Assembly (NCBI GenBank): GCA_001695595.3
Contig: MBPM02000024.1
Span: 434,001 to 498,000 of the forward strand
Direction: 5' to 3'
DNA length: 64,000 bases
Source of the DNA: Plasmopara viticola
Lineage: Eukaryota; Oomycota; Peronosporomycetes; Peronosporales; Peronosporaceae
Below, piece by piece: positions 11,601-23,821 of the stretch. The first letter of the stretch is position 1; each line of letters opens with the position of its first letter. The notes under the pieces are model-generated. The model saw nothing but the letters and a program-made list of their open reading frames with translations, had not been told where the DNA came from and made no database searches. A program made the translations under genes and the position numbers.

Positions 11601-14539
11601 GGTGTAAACAAATCATACGGCGCAACGTCCTTCATCATCGAAGAGAGCTGCCAAAAGCACAGACCTGTCAATATTACCGTCGGTAGCAGATACACAAACA
11701 CGTCCGAAAGTCCACGATTCGACGCGTGGTACTCAAGTCCAAAATCTTTGGCTGATATAAACGATGACGTAAACACGTGCGTTTCCAAGTACGTCGCCAC
11801 CTCGTCAAATTGATAAACATAGCGAGCAACAAGGATCAATACTTCAGTAAAAAGAGCCACAGACCATAGCAGCTTGAGTCGCAACGACGTTCTTGGTGCG
11901 GTTGGAAAACCACCCAAATGATTCCCAAAAAGTATCAAAAACATTGCTAATTGCAAAGCTCCAACCATATTCGTGCTCAAAGTCGTTGGTCCACTTTCAT
12001 ATTGCACCGCTACGACAATAAACGCAGCGTAGCACAGCACCACTCCACCGATTCGAAACCAATTGTCAATCTCTACAGCCAGACGCGAGACAAAAAACAC
12101 GGGGTTCTGTCGGGCATAAGCTTTTGTCCGAAGACGTTCCTGGATCTCTTCGACGTTTGCCACGTACATGACGACCTGAAACACCAATTGCAGGATAATT
12201 AATAGCTGTGCACTAAACAACGTTGGCCACAACGAGCCCCATGTTGAAAGCTCCGAATGGTAACACGGGAGTCCAATTAATTCCATTTCAGAGCTCTCAG
12301 TGCAATCAACATTTCGAACAAACACGGCAAAACAAGCTCCAAGCGCATACAGCAATAACACGCGCCAGAGACGTCTTCGCTGTTCAATAAAAAGCATCAG
12401 CGACGCTGCAAGCACCAAGTATCCGATCTGAAGAAACGACACGTGCGTGCTCAATGCAACGACTAACGTTACACGCAACATCACCTAAGTAAGCAAAGTT
12501 GCCGGATCTATCTTCAAGAACAACGTACTCAAAATCGTCGCCAACACCAGTGCATCTAAATGAGTAAAGATGACGCGTTTGGCGTCGACACACCACAACC
12601 GCGCAGCAGATCGCCATCCCTGCCGAATTTGCTAAACATCATTGGAAACATCATACAAGTCATGAGAATTAACGATAAACAGTTGCAATGTTTATCGTGA
12701 CGCACGCTTCGCATCTTGGCCAGTCGCACAAAATTCGCAATACTTGCTCTGTTACTTTCTCCTTCTTTGTCGTGCTTCTCTTCTTGGGTACTCAAGCTTT
12801 TAACAATATTCCGACGCTTGCGTGATTCATTCAGCACATCTTGATATCGCCATTGCGTTCGGATGACTAAAAACATAAACACGAGGCACAGAGTGTGTGC
12901 GCCGATATCGAGAAACGGATAATCAAAGACACGCAGTCCGTATTTCGTGTAATCGGCCGTTACAAAGTTGATAGTGAGATTGCTTGCGTACTCTACCACG
13001 GCCATGAGGGTACCGTATGCGATCAAAAGCCACATAAATAAAGATGACGACCAAACACCAAACAATGCGATCGTCACAAATGCTAGCGCCAAGAACGGAG
13101 CCGACAGGTACGACGGGTACGATACGCACCACACGATCGCCGCTGCGCTGCCGAGTAACAGTCCTCCGTCCCGAGCAAACGCGCGCACAACAATCGACTG
13201 TTTGCTCAACAGTTCCTTGATCTCCGTCGGCTGAGCACGACTGCGCTCGTCCAGTAGTGACTGCGCAATCTCGGCGTCAACAGAGCCCAAATCCACTGCG
13301 GTAATTCGATCGTTTATCAAAGTAGACGCTGTGTCACTTTCTGCACGTTGAATTGCCACGTGCAAACTGTGCAGTTTTGCAGAAGTCACGAAGAGTAAGA
13401 CCAAGAAGCTGGCAAACAAGTAATAGGGCCAGGCAACGCCAGCAACTCGAAAATTGGCAAACCCTGCATACTTGGCAATGAGTCGTACAGTGTCATTACT
13501 GGCAACTTGATCCAGATGAAATGAATACCTAGAACAGAGCCACAGAACATTAAACGTGTGCCATATGGTGTCAAGCACAAGTAGCGTACCATGCTACGAG
13601 CATCACGAGACACAACCCGAGCACAAACTTTGTCGCTTGTGGTCCAAGAAAGTAGCTCGAGAATTTAACGCCAGATTTGCGTGAAAGCAATTCCGGGACA
13701 GTCATTTTCCGTACAAACACAGTATAGTGAATCAATTGGATGAGCAACACGATGTAGAGCAGTCCCGAGGCAAATGCTGGCACGACCACAGATGTCAGCG
13801 CGAGCAAGAGAGCACTTACGAGCTCGACGGCGCGAAGCGTGGTTTTTCGACGATCCCGCTGCGATCCTCTGTCATGCAGAAAGTGGTCGTGACCCATTGT
13901 GAACAACTCGAAAGGTTGCAAGGCCTCGTGGTTCTGCTCTTTCAAGCGGCCATTAAGTCGTTCGAGGACGTACCAATAGTGAAATGCGCTACAAACAGCC
14001 ACCAAGCCATCGACTCCTATTGCCTGGAGGTACTCGTGCGATTTGCGCATGGGATGAAACCCAAAGACATTGGCGACGTCCGCGCCGCGGTAGGTGTTGC
14101 CGCCTTGGTAGACGCCACGGAGGATGATGTGGCCCACACAAGCCACGAGCGCCACAACTAGCGTCACGAGTGTCACAATACGCGACTCGAAAGAGTGGAT
14201 GACGCCGTAACAAAAGACGAATAAATAATACAGCGATATAATGTTCGCACGTGTACCGACGGCTACCAAGAGACACAGTGCAAACAGCATTTGAGCTACT
14301 TGACGCAACATTGTCAACACACGCCGCGATGAAGCGGGGCGTGGTTGCGGTGAACCCGACGGCACGTTGAAGTGCGATTGATCTTGCCCAACCGAGCCGA
14401 CAGAGGGAGACCCCAGCGGTCCGTACGCTGCATTGTCTTCGTGGGATTGTGTCGGGGTGAGAACGATATGACCATCGGCAACGATGAAAGACGACGATGG
14501 CTGGAGATTGGGCTGAAACGAAGTGGACGGCAGCTGCAT
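5685..14539 (-). CDS. Piezo-type mechanosensitive ion channel with FN3 and PH domains (five exons)
   Basis: Joined exons are 14539-13590, 13528-12592, 12484-8573, 8516-8415 and 8339-5685. The GT-AG introns are 61, 107, 56 and 75 nt, and the product is about 2851 aa. An in-frame stop lies just upstream of the ATG. The protein has dozens of hydrophobic segments. The C-terminal part matches Piezo: the P-F-L-F-E-M-R anchor motif, an extracellular cap of about 250 residues, the inner pore helix region (Y-G-L-T-A-V-Y-I-F-V), and a cytosolic tail ending in L-R-S-P-E-T-L-I-K-V-T. Piezo proteins form trimeric, stretch-gated cation channels in membranes. Between transmembrane blocks, at about residues 1565-1665, is a fibronectin type III domain (W-E-A-P-T-N, G-L-R-P-G-T-S-Y-Q-F-K-V), followed at about 1675-1800 by a pleckstrin-homology-like domain. 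The donor of intron 2 is the least certain junction. Family assignment is firm. Confidence 0.9.
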
Positions 14540-15497
14540 CAACAGCGAGAGAAATGGCTCGCGCCGGACTGTTTATTGTGCGTATTCGGGTCGAGACATG
14601 GGCTGGTAATTATAGTAATAGTGACGTTTTATTTCCCATGACAGTGGCTGTAAATCAGTCGTGTAGCAAAATAAGAGTACTATACATTTTCGCAATTGCT
14701 TAGATTGCCAACGGTTGTTTCTTAAAGAAAGAGTAGTATTTTAAATCATTTTTCAAATCATACTGGTTTCGATGCATAATAATAATAGTATTATGCATTG
14801 GCGAAAAAGCTTTGCCACAAAGTGGACTTTTCCAGTGTCATAGTGAAGCTGGATATAGTAAGTGAAAATAATGAGCCGGTAATTTCAGACTACGGAGACG
14901 AATGGGTTGGAAATGCAGTTGTCGATGTTGACTCTGCCGATGGCGGAGAAGATGCGAAAACGAAGAGTTGGAGGCGGAGAGAGGCAGCTGATGATGAAGA
15001 GGAGTTTGTCAAAGGTGATGCAAAAAGAGCGCTAGTGGTAATGTAGTGATAATAGAGTTGCTTCTATTGTGGCATAAGAAAAGCCCCACACTCGCTCGGC
15101 AAAGTCTCCGAGGACGGTGGTAAGTATGGCACGTAATGCAAATGATGATAGCGATGGCGCATTTTTGAAGGGGGTTTGTCGCAGATTCTCGTGTGAAGTT
15201 TAGTCGGACAAGAATGTTTGTTGATAGCCGAAGTAAGTAAATGGGTGATGCAATGACGTGTGAGGTTAAAGTACGGGCAAAAATGATGGAGTAACACAGC
15301 GCAAGGATACACAGTGCCTTCCGACGAATTGGGCTGCTTACTGCAAGACGGTGCGTCGCTGGCATGATCGGACATAGTCTGCGCAAGAATTTAGATAGCG
15401 AAAGCATTGTTATGTAAGGCCTAACATTCTCGATGATATCTTGTGAACACCATATTTTAATGTAAAGCTACATCAGTAGTATTATTACGCGGTGAAT
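14540..15497. other. Intergenic region upstream of the Piezo gene
   Basis: No convincing gene. A plus-strand acidic reading frame (14798-15046) has only a TTG start, and a minus-strand frame (15009-15407) lacks recognisable domains or a typical oomycete start context. The first few hundred bases presumably hold the Piezo promoter, but no specific motif was identified. Confidence 0.5.
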
Positions 15498-15608
15498 TGC
15501 ACGAATATAGATCGAACATTTACGCGTAACGATGCTGTGGCACATAACACACATAAGGCTATGTGCCACAGCATCGTCACGCGTAAATCTTTGATCTGTA
15601 TTCGTGCA
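15498..15608. repeat. Long near-perfect inverted repeat (49-bp arms, 13-nt loop)
   Basis: Left arm 15498-15546 and right arm 15560-15608 are reverse complements at 45 of 49 positions, separated by a 13-nt loop. The arms begin and end with TGCACGAATA and its complement. A transcript from either strand would fold into a single hairpin of miRNA-precursor size. It could equally be a tiny foldback transposon. No flanking target duplication was evident. Confidence 0.85.
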
Positions 15609-16240
15609 CATGCAAGGACATGTTGATTTATCTGCGAGAGCAGTATGATGCAAAATTGGATCTTAAACATTAATCCGTGTTCAATAGATTTTTTGAAGTG
15701 TTGCTTGCAACTATTTAGGTAAGGAGGTGACACTCCGCAACGTTCACAACAAGACTTACGACATGTTAAGCGTACACTCGCAATTTCGGGCGAATGAAGT
15801 GGGAAATGGAACGGAAACGGGGACGAGATTAAGATTGATGCTGCTTTCAAATTACTAAATCTAAAGCTTTTCAAAGGTAGTTTAAGATGACAGTGATACA
15901 ATTTCTGGTCTCTGATTCGGGATTAGCATCGGCGCACAAAAAGATACATGCGAGGCCGCCATATTATAGTTCTGCGTCATCACAATGTAGCTTGTGGTAA
16001 GGTCCGAAATTGATTTTGCAAGGCCGAGAGATTATTCATGGCTTGCAATTAAGAGGAAGCCGCAGCGATTAGAGTCATTATCGATAGGAAGGAGAAAGTA
16101 GCTGTTGTTTGGTGATGCACTCGATCGAAAGCTTTCAATAATGAAAAAAAGAAGAATGAAGCAGTATGTTACTATTTCCGATTGTAGAAATACCGAGAGC
16201 TTGACACTGCCGAAATGTATCGCAACTTCAAAGTTCGAAC
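15609..16240. other. Intergenic, no gene seen
   Basis: AT-rich sequence with only short frames. No homology was recognised on either strand. Confidence 0.5.
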
Positions 16241-18810
16241 TCACACTTTGATTATAACTCCTTCGCGAAGAAGCACATCTGCAAACCAGAAGTCACATGT
16301 AGCACCAATTTCAACGTTCACTTGACCGCGATAAAAGAAACTAAAGTCGTTATAGCATAAGGCGTTTGGTAGCTCTTGTGGCAATACTAGCCACTCACAT
16401 AGCATGCTTTTAAGCTTACTGAGCACCATTAGGGGTATACCTTACTCGCTTATTCGAGTCTGGTAGTAAACACCACCAAAGTCCAGCGTTCCATACAAAA
16501 TATTTCCGGGCATGCTCTCAAGCAACACCCTTTTTATCGAAGTTTCTGCTAGATACCGTTGCACTGTTAAACTTATTTTAAAAACGAGTCACCAATCTTG
16601 TTTGTTTCTCGAACACAATAAGTCGTTGACGAGTGCGGATATCTCAACTCTTGCTCCAAGTCAACATTTGCCTCTTCCTCGAAGACGATGATAACGAGCT
16701 CGAAATGTAGTGGGATGGTAAACTCTGCCTGAAAACAAAATTTCTTGAGCCTAATTCGAGATCAGTCTCGTAATTCAGTGAAAGCTTGATACGGACTGCA
16801 CCGAGTATTCCAATCTAAGAAATCTACATCGGATCTTTGAGATCTTTGAAACTTTTGAGCATAAACACAACGTACATTGTTTTGATCTTTCCTCAAGCTA
16901 GTTGGAAAATGCTTTTGTATCACCAACAGCTTTCAAACTCGCAAGTTTCGTGCTGTCAAGAGCTCAGATACTTCGAGAATTTCGAGGTATAGTATTTTTT
17001 TTACCTCTGGCAGTATTCCTAATTGAAGCGCACCTGCCGTGACACGACAACCAGTCAAATTATAGACGAATAAATACGGTTCATAGGATTCATTTACACA
17101 TGCATGTTGACCATAGTCCACTGTTGAGAATTCTCTTATTACAAGCATTTTTTGGAGCTATAGCAGTGGTACTTCATTGTTTCATTTTGCCTTGCAGACC
17201 TAACTTACTTGCGCGCGGAGCTATTGCTGTTGATGATGTTCTGTTACCCACCTGCGAAACCATGTAATCCAGATTAAATGCGCTATTTTTAGCGTGTTCG
17301 TCAGCCATTTCTGCCAGTGCTTCTTTAAGAGATTGTTAAATCAACATTATCACGTCTAACTTTGTGAAAATAGTAGCGCCTGCGATGCCTCTTATATTTG
17401 TCTCATGCAAAATCCTGCTCAAGTCTTGTAAGAGAAGCTGCACGCTCTCCTCGGCTGGAAACGCGACTCGTCTAGGCTTTATTGCACGTGCTTGTTGGCT
17501 CTTACATGAGGTTTTGCCCCGATCATTGATTCGGTTTTTATTCCACGGTATGCCTATAATCATGTCGCACTTGCTCATGTCAAGTACAAGAACTGACATC
17601 GTGTTGTCGTGATTTAAGCCGAACTATTTTCGACTTTAGAGGTGTCTAGAACCGCTTCATTAGCAGTTGGCCAAAACTGACTTATTTCCATTCTAGTATC
17701 ATTACATTATTTTCCTGCAATTGTTCGCCAGTGTGTAAATACTCGCCGCACCAGAATCTACTTAATCTAAAATGAGCTGTGTGCTTGCGCGCACAGTCAG
17801 CATCTCATCGCCTTTTTTTAATTTACGAAGCACTTAAAGCTAAAGTCTCATGGCACTCACACTTCTTGGTTCTGCCCAATCAAATACTAGTGTGAATCTG
17901 GCACTGAAAGCACACTTTCTGCCAGTGTGTGGAGGAGAATGAAGTCTAACTGGTTGACCACCTTCAGACAGGCACGGATCACATGCCACTGCTTGCCGCA
18001 GCCAAAGCAGCGGATGTTTTTCTTCTCGGCAACGCTCAAGTCTGTTTGACCAGAGCCGAGTCCGAGAGTCCTTAGACAAATTTATTGGGGTCCCATACGC
18101 CGAAGAATTGCCTATTTAAAGCAGTACGGAAGAGCAAGCTGGTACCTATGTTGAAGAGTGATTTGAATCGCATTGTTCATGGTCGCTGCCCGCACTTTTC
18201 AGAGTTGCGTGCGAGGCATAAACACCCTTAGGCTGTCCACAAGCACATTTACCATACCCTGTATGGGGTCTAGCTCACAGTAATGAAGAATGTTAACTTT
18301 CTTGATGCAAGAAAGTAAATACGAGATCTGCGTCTAGCTTTCTTGCCGACAAAACGCTGCTAGCGCTGGCTGTATTGAAGCTTGCCGAAAGTACTGTTGC
18401 TTTTGATTGATTTTTTATGTAATATTAGGACACAGAACTTTCAGTTAAAGGTGTTGTACAGGTAAGAATTCAGCTATTAGCCCGATCTCCCACGAAAGAG
18501 ACACAACTTGATCGTTTGTTTCACATGCTGCCTTTGTGGCTATCTCTGACAAAAAAGTGTGCTTTTTATCGAAAGTGAAAGCCTCAAGCTTTACTGGAAC
18601 AGTAAGCGCCACTGGGGAGGCTAACAAAGCCTGTTTTATCCGAGCTATTAGGCATAGACGTTTTTCGTAGAGCTTGGACGGCGCAGCATTTTTAACCGGA
18701 AGGCAGCAGGGAGCGGTGGCAAATGTGGCTGCTTTCTTAGGCCTATAATAATCCACAAGTCTTCCGATCAGTGCAAAGTATGCGTCCAACAGATTTAAAA
18801 AGGTGCTCAC
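16241..18810 (-). pseudogene. Decayed Ty3/gypsy-like retroelement (gag knuckle and protease remnants)
   Basis: On the minus strand, from high to low coordinate: a gag-like frame 18810-18445; a CCHC zinc knuckle at about 17970-18015 (C-F-G-C-G-K-Q-W-H-V-I-R-A-C, complete spacing C-x2-C-x4-H-x4-C); a retropepsin remnant at about 17540-17600 (V-L-D-M-S-K-C-D-M-I-I-G-I-P-W, matching the D-x-I-L-G-x-x-W block of gypsy proteases); and a post-protease frame at 17148-16933 (V-T-A-G-A-L-Q-L-G-I-L-P-E-V). These sit in different frames broken by many stops, so the copy is old and dead. No LTRs were identified. A second relic of apparently the same family lies at 30045-32400. Confidence 0.6.
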
Positions 18811-19215
18811 ATCTACCTGGAGTTTTTGCGACTACGTAATCATAAAATTGCTTCTTTGTGAGATGGGAGGACATAACGGTTATCAAAAAAGAGTCGTGCA
18901 CAAAGATGTAAGACCATTTAACGGTGGTCCCCAGTCTTAAAAGATGTATGCCTGCAGTTTTCAAAATCGACTTTTTTATTTATGCTGGTATCATCAGTTG
19001 AATAACCGAATACACCTCTGCAACTTTGGCAGCAACTATACACAGTTGATTAATGTTGACATAGCTCAAGGGAGTGCCTGGTGTTCACTACGAGTCACCA
19101 TTTACATAAGGCTTTCATTATATAAATGGTGGTTACGTGTTTTAAGCCATTTTACTGCTCTTTTAATTAGCTATGTCATATCAACATCACACAGAAGAAA
19201 AATTTCCCATCAGCT
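18811..19215. other. Intergenic, no gene seen
   Basis: The plus-strand frame 18944-19285 is low-complexity and runs into the tandem repeat. It has no recognisable domain and I do not support it as a gene. Confidence 0.45.
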
Positions 19216-19935
19216 ATTGGTCTTCTATTTGCATTGCATGAGGCCTTCAACAGCTTTGAAAATCGACGCGGATATGCACAAGTAGTCGTAAATTCCAAGT
19301 CAAAAGTTCATGGCAAATTAACTCACACATAGATCAGCGACTAGCTATTACCAAAATTTATAGCGAGTACTTCTGACACGAAGACCGCTTGAGAACATGC
19401 CATTAGACTCTTCATAGACTTCGCTGTCGTTATCGATCCGGACCGGCAAATGCTTTCGCTTTTTTATTTCTTTACGAGGGATCACATGAAATTGGATTTT
19501 TGGATCAATCGGATAAACCATATGCTAAAATTTTCGCCTGTGCAACATGCGCGCGGTGGCGGTGTGTACGTGGCCATTGGTCACCTATTCGCATTGCATG
19601 AGGCCTTCAGCAGCTCTGAAAAATGACGCGGATATGCACAATTAGTCGCAAATTTCAAGCCAAAAGTTCATGGTTAATTGATTCACATATAGATCAGCGA
19701 CAAGCTATTACCAAATTTTATAGCGAGTACTTTTGACACTAATACCACTTGAGAACATACCACAAGACTGTTCATAGACTTGGCTGTCGTCATCCATCCG
19801 GACTGGCAAACGCTTTCACTTTTTTATTTTTTTACGAGGGATCACATGAAATTGGATTTTTTGATCAATCGGGTTAACCATATGCTAAACTTCACGCCTG
19901 TGCAACATGCGCGCGGTGGCGGTTTATACGTGGCC
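19216..19935. repeat. Tandem direct duplication, two 360-bp copies
   Basis: Copy 1 (19216-19575) and copy 2 (19576-19935) align end to end with an exact 360-bp offset and scattered substitutions. Shared landmarks include GCATTGCATGAGGCCTTCA at 19231 and 19591, and CATGCGCGCGGTGGCGGT near the end of each copy. On the minus strand copy 1 contains an open stretch that looks coding-derived (H-V-I-P-R-K, L-P-V-R-I-D-N-D), which copy 2 breaks. No known family was recognised. Confidence 0.9.
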
Positions 19936-22900
19936 ATAAACTGCTAATGGTAGAAATTTGCGCCCGACAAAAGAGCCTCTGAGATTAAAATCTTGTACGA
20001 AATTGTCACCTAGGTATCTGGCGTGAGACCAATTTTCTTACAAAATAAGTAGCGAAATACGTGCCGGCATCAAAGCTTTGATCCTTGCATCAGTTTGGCC
20101 TACACATGATCTCGCTATTTCTGTACATTGCTGTATCTGACTGCGCCAGCACCGTCATTATCCTTGCTACTTCTCAGCGCCAACATGCCCAATTGAAAGT
20201 GTCCGTACTATGAAAGTTCAGATACTACTTTTATTTTACATACATGCTATGGAGGAGTGCTGAGCGCTGAAAAAATGCACAAAGAGTGCTTCTAGCGTTA
20301 TCACAAAACTCTGGTTTAACTGAGGAAGTCACCAAATTGGTCTTGTCGAAAGGAATTTCGCTTGAACAAAAGCGTAACGACTGTGTAATAAATAAGAATG
20401 CAAATGTATCTGAAGCATGTGATCACCTTAATCATAATAAACGGTACCATACATCTACCGATTCACATGGTGCATGACCATCACCGGCCGGCTAGTCAGG
20501 GAACGCAGTAGATCGATTGCTTTTGGGGCATCAGCGTTGACATCCTCGAATGACAGCTGCACCATAGTTCGCATCTCTTCTTTTGCCTCGCCTCCTCTCG
20601 CTCCTTCACCTAACTAGACCGTTATGCAAGGATGCTTCTGGACCATTTGTACAATCAATCATTGGCAGCTTGAATCGTCATGGGATTGGATTGCTCACTC
20701 GGTCGCTCGCTGGGCACATTTTTGCTTAGGCTACAGATATGCTGCTTGAACGTTCGGATGTTGCGCTGTGAAGCTGGTATCACTCTTATTCGTATGCGTG
20801 TTTGCACACCAGCAATAAAACCTGGAATTTTGAACCTGTTAGAGGGTTAGATTTCGGTAAGTTATTGCTTACGGGTCGCACACGGGGCCATCACTAGATT
20901 TGAAAGCTTGATTGTGCTATAAGCACTTGCATGGGTACAAAGAAGTTCAAGTCTAGAAAGACGGCAAGTTACGTCTCATTTTTCGGCTAGATGAAGGCTA
21001 CATGTAACGCAGTACACTCGAAAGCGCCAGTTGACCCTTTAAAATCGGTAATGCGCAACGAACGAGCGTCCATGTATCCGGACGGCACGTCTAAAACTTT
21101 TTGTCGCGTGTCGACTTTCAGTTTATTCAAGCTTTGCCATCAAACGGTCAGTTGTGTCTTAGTAAGCTGTCTGACGACTTGCTGACCTCCATCAAGCGCA
21201 TAAATTGTTTGCAATATCGATTTAAGTAGGGGTGAACAAAGCATGCTATTGACTGTAAGTTCACATAATCGACTGTGAACGCACTTGGCTTTGTTTTATT
21301 GCATTTTGAGTATTAGCGTAAAGTAGTGGAATAGACACATTCAACATTTCCTTGCTCGAAGTAAAGATACCCACTAGTATTGCAGAGAGGTTTACCGAGA
21401 ATAAGCCCTAAAATCACGAAAAGAGCTGTCCTTTTTGCTTCATTTGTATAAATTGCTAGAAACACTTGTGATAAGTGTTTCTCTCGTCGTGTATGTCAGA
21501 GCTACTAAGATTAAAGACCTTGCTTTTGATGTAGGTGCTACAACGAATGGCTTGTAAGCATTTGGAGCGACAACGTCTTTTGTGCTCATAGTCTTGGCAC
21601 ATACTTCAATCCCTACTTCGCTATGTTTACCAGAAGTGACGCTCATGGGTGGAAGAAAAATAAAAGCGGTGTACTTTATCTTTTGAATCTACAAAGCCTT
21701 TCCTTCCCGCCGCCCAGAACGTAGCTAAGCTTTGGACATGAAAGAGTTAGTATTTAAACACTAATCAAACGCAAACATGTAACTCAAGATCGGTAGCAAA
21801 TATACCGCAAAGCTTTTTGGAATAACAAGAGAGTTCGCTGCTATGGATTTCTTTGAGTAAGTCATACAAGATCGAAAAGGCACTTCTTAGGTTTATTGAT
21901 CGCGATACGGTCGACAAATCAGTGGTCGTGTTGCTAACAGACAAATGGCTGTATTTCACTTCAACACAATCACGGTAACCAATAGTCGCCATCAATTATG
22001 CTACGGCGAATTTTGGCCTTTGAATACTAGTATGTTAATACAAGAGGTCGTGCTTAAGCTGCGATAGAATAAACAACTATCGTACTGCTTTTAGACCATG
22101 AGGCGTCTGTTGGCGTGGAAACAAGGAATTCAAAGCCGCTACATGAGTAAATTGCAAATTCAGAGCAACAATCGCTTCAAGTGGGATATGATTGATCCAA
22201 TTGGCTAGAGGCCATAGCTAGTTTTATTTCATTGCGTGTTTCATCTGTAGTGGCTAAGCTCATTTTTTTGCCAAATATAGCAAAAAAGTGTAAATCCTGA
22301 CAAACAATCTAAGTTTATGACCAAATTGACAGCGATGATAAGACGCAATTTGTTGATAGCTAGGGTAGCATCGGTGCTGACGAAGCGTATTGCTTAATCG
22401 ACAGCGCTATGACATATGTAATTTTGATATATAGTAGCTATCCATTTCTTGTGACTCTGTGTATAATGTGGAACTGCTGAAATTTTTGAAGGCGCTACAT
22501 TCATTGCTCGAGAGTATGGTTGCTATCGACTCATCTATCAAAAGGCACGGTTTGTAAAGTAGATCGAGCCATATGTGCATCAAAGTCTACTCGCAGCTTG
22601 CACAACTATTCAAACATAAGGATAAATGAGCTTTACATTCAAACATGAGCGACGGCGAGCGAGGATTAACATAAGGCAGTAAAGAATGTCTGATCGGCAA
22701 CAGCGATTATTACTTCACACGAACACGTTGGTGATGCACCATACTCCGCAAACGAAGCTACTAAGATAAGATGGATGTAAGAGCAATTTTGTGGCTACTC
22801 ATCATAATCGATATGGACTTCCTTGACCTGATGTATGTTTGATGTCATTTAGGACGCTCTATTCAAAGCTTCGGATTAACGCGTATGACTTCAAAGAGTT

Positions 22901-23821
22901 GCCGCGACCATTCGATATGATCGTGAGCGATATGCTTGGGTCGAAATCCCACCAACATATTCTCTCACTATTGCATAGTTTTTTAAGCTACACTTACACA
23001 AAATTGAGATTGACGTGCTCAAGCTTATAATTAGCTCATGACACAGCTTCCAGATCACTCCACCAAAACTGTACGCGTAGACAATACCTTGAATACGTCT
23101 CAAAATTGCTCACTGAGCTCAATGCTTTCCTAAAGATCAATTCTATGCACACAGCCAGATAATTTACTTAAATTACTACGAATGATAGGAGTGCTTCAAT
23201 CAACCAAAAAATTTCACGCGGGGGCACAGAATGCTACACGACGATAGTCTCTTGAAGTATCGTTTGCAAACGATTCGTTCGTACCAACTCATGGATTGCA
23301 ATGTTGCATCAACTTAAAGCTTAAAGTATTTAGTCGTGCGGTGGATGTTGTAATATTTGATGGGTCCTCTAAGACAGATATAGATATTTGTTTGGCTTCA
23401 TTTACTCGATACATCAGATTACAAACGAATTATATACAGCGAAATTATTTAAACACTTTTCTTAACGTACAAACTTACTTACTCTCAACAGCGACCGACC
23501 TACTTGTAGAGTAGTTAAAGATTGAAGTCTTCTAAGAATTATCAAGTACAAATCGTAGTTAATTTGACAAGATCCCAAAGATGTCGACTAGCTGAACGAC
23601 GAGATCCTCATGACAAACATCTTTTACGACAAGCCGATGTCCCGCAATAAAACAGTTCACATGGTACACGGCTTTTATTATATTAATGGCTGGGAGCGTA
23701 GGACATAGACTGCAGCGCGGGCAATTTTCCACGAAAAGCATCTTGCGCTCTTCTCAAATCTAATATCTTTGCGGCTATTAAGTCCCAAATTTTTCAAAAG
23801 TGTTACTTCACACCATCCACC
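19936..23821. other. Gene-poor AT-rich tract
   Basis: Only short, unrelated frames on both strands, none with a recognisable domain. Minus-strand frames at 21995-21765, 23103-22891 and 23741-23559 look faintly coding-derived and may be further transposon debris, but I cannot assign them. The last part before 23822 should contain the ELP3 promoter. Confidence 0.5.

Noticed and set aside
12485..12591. Piezo split into several separate genes by frame breaks
   Set aside because: Each break coincides with GT-AG sites that rejoin the frame exactly, and the total length is divisible by three, so introns explain it better.
14798..15046. Plus-strand acidic frame of 82 aa
   Set aside because: Only a TTG start, no domain, and no support from context.
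15009..15407. Minus-strand frame of 132 aa
   Set aside because: Composition and hydrophobic runs look like chance; no known domain and no clear start context.
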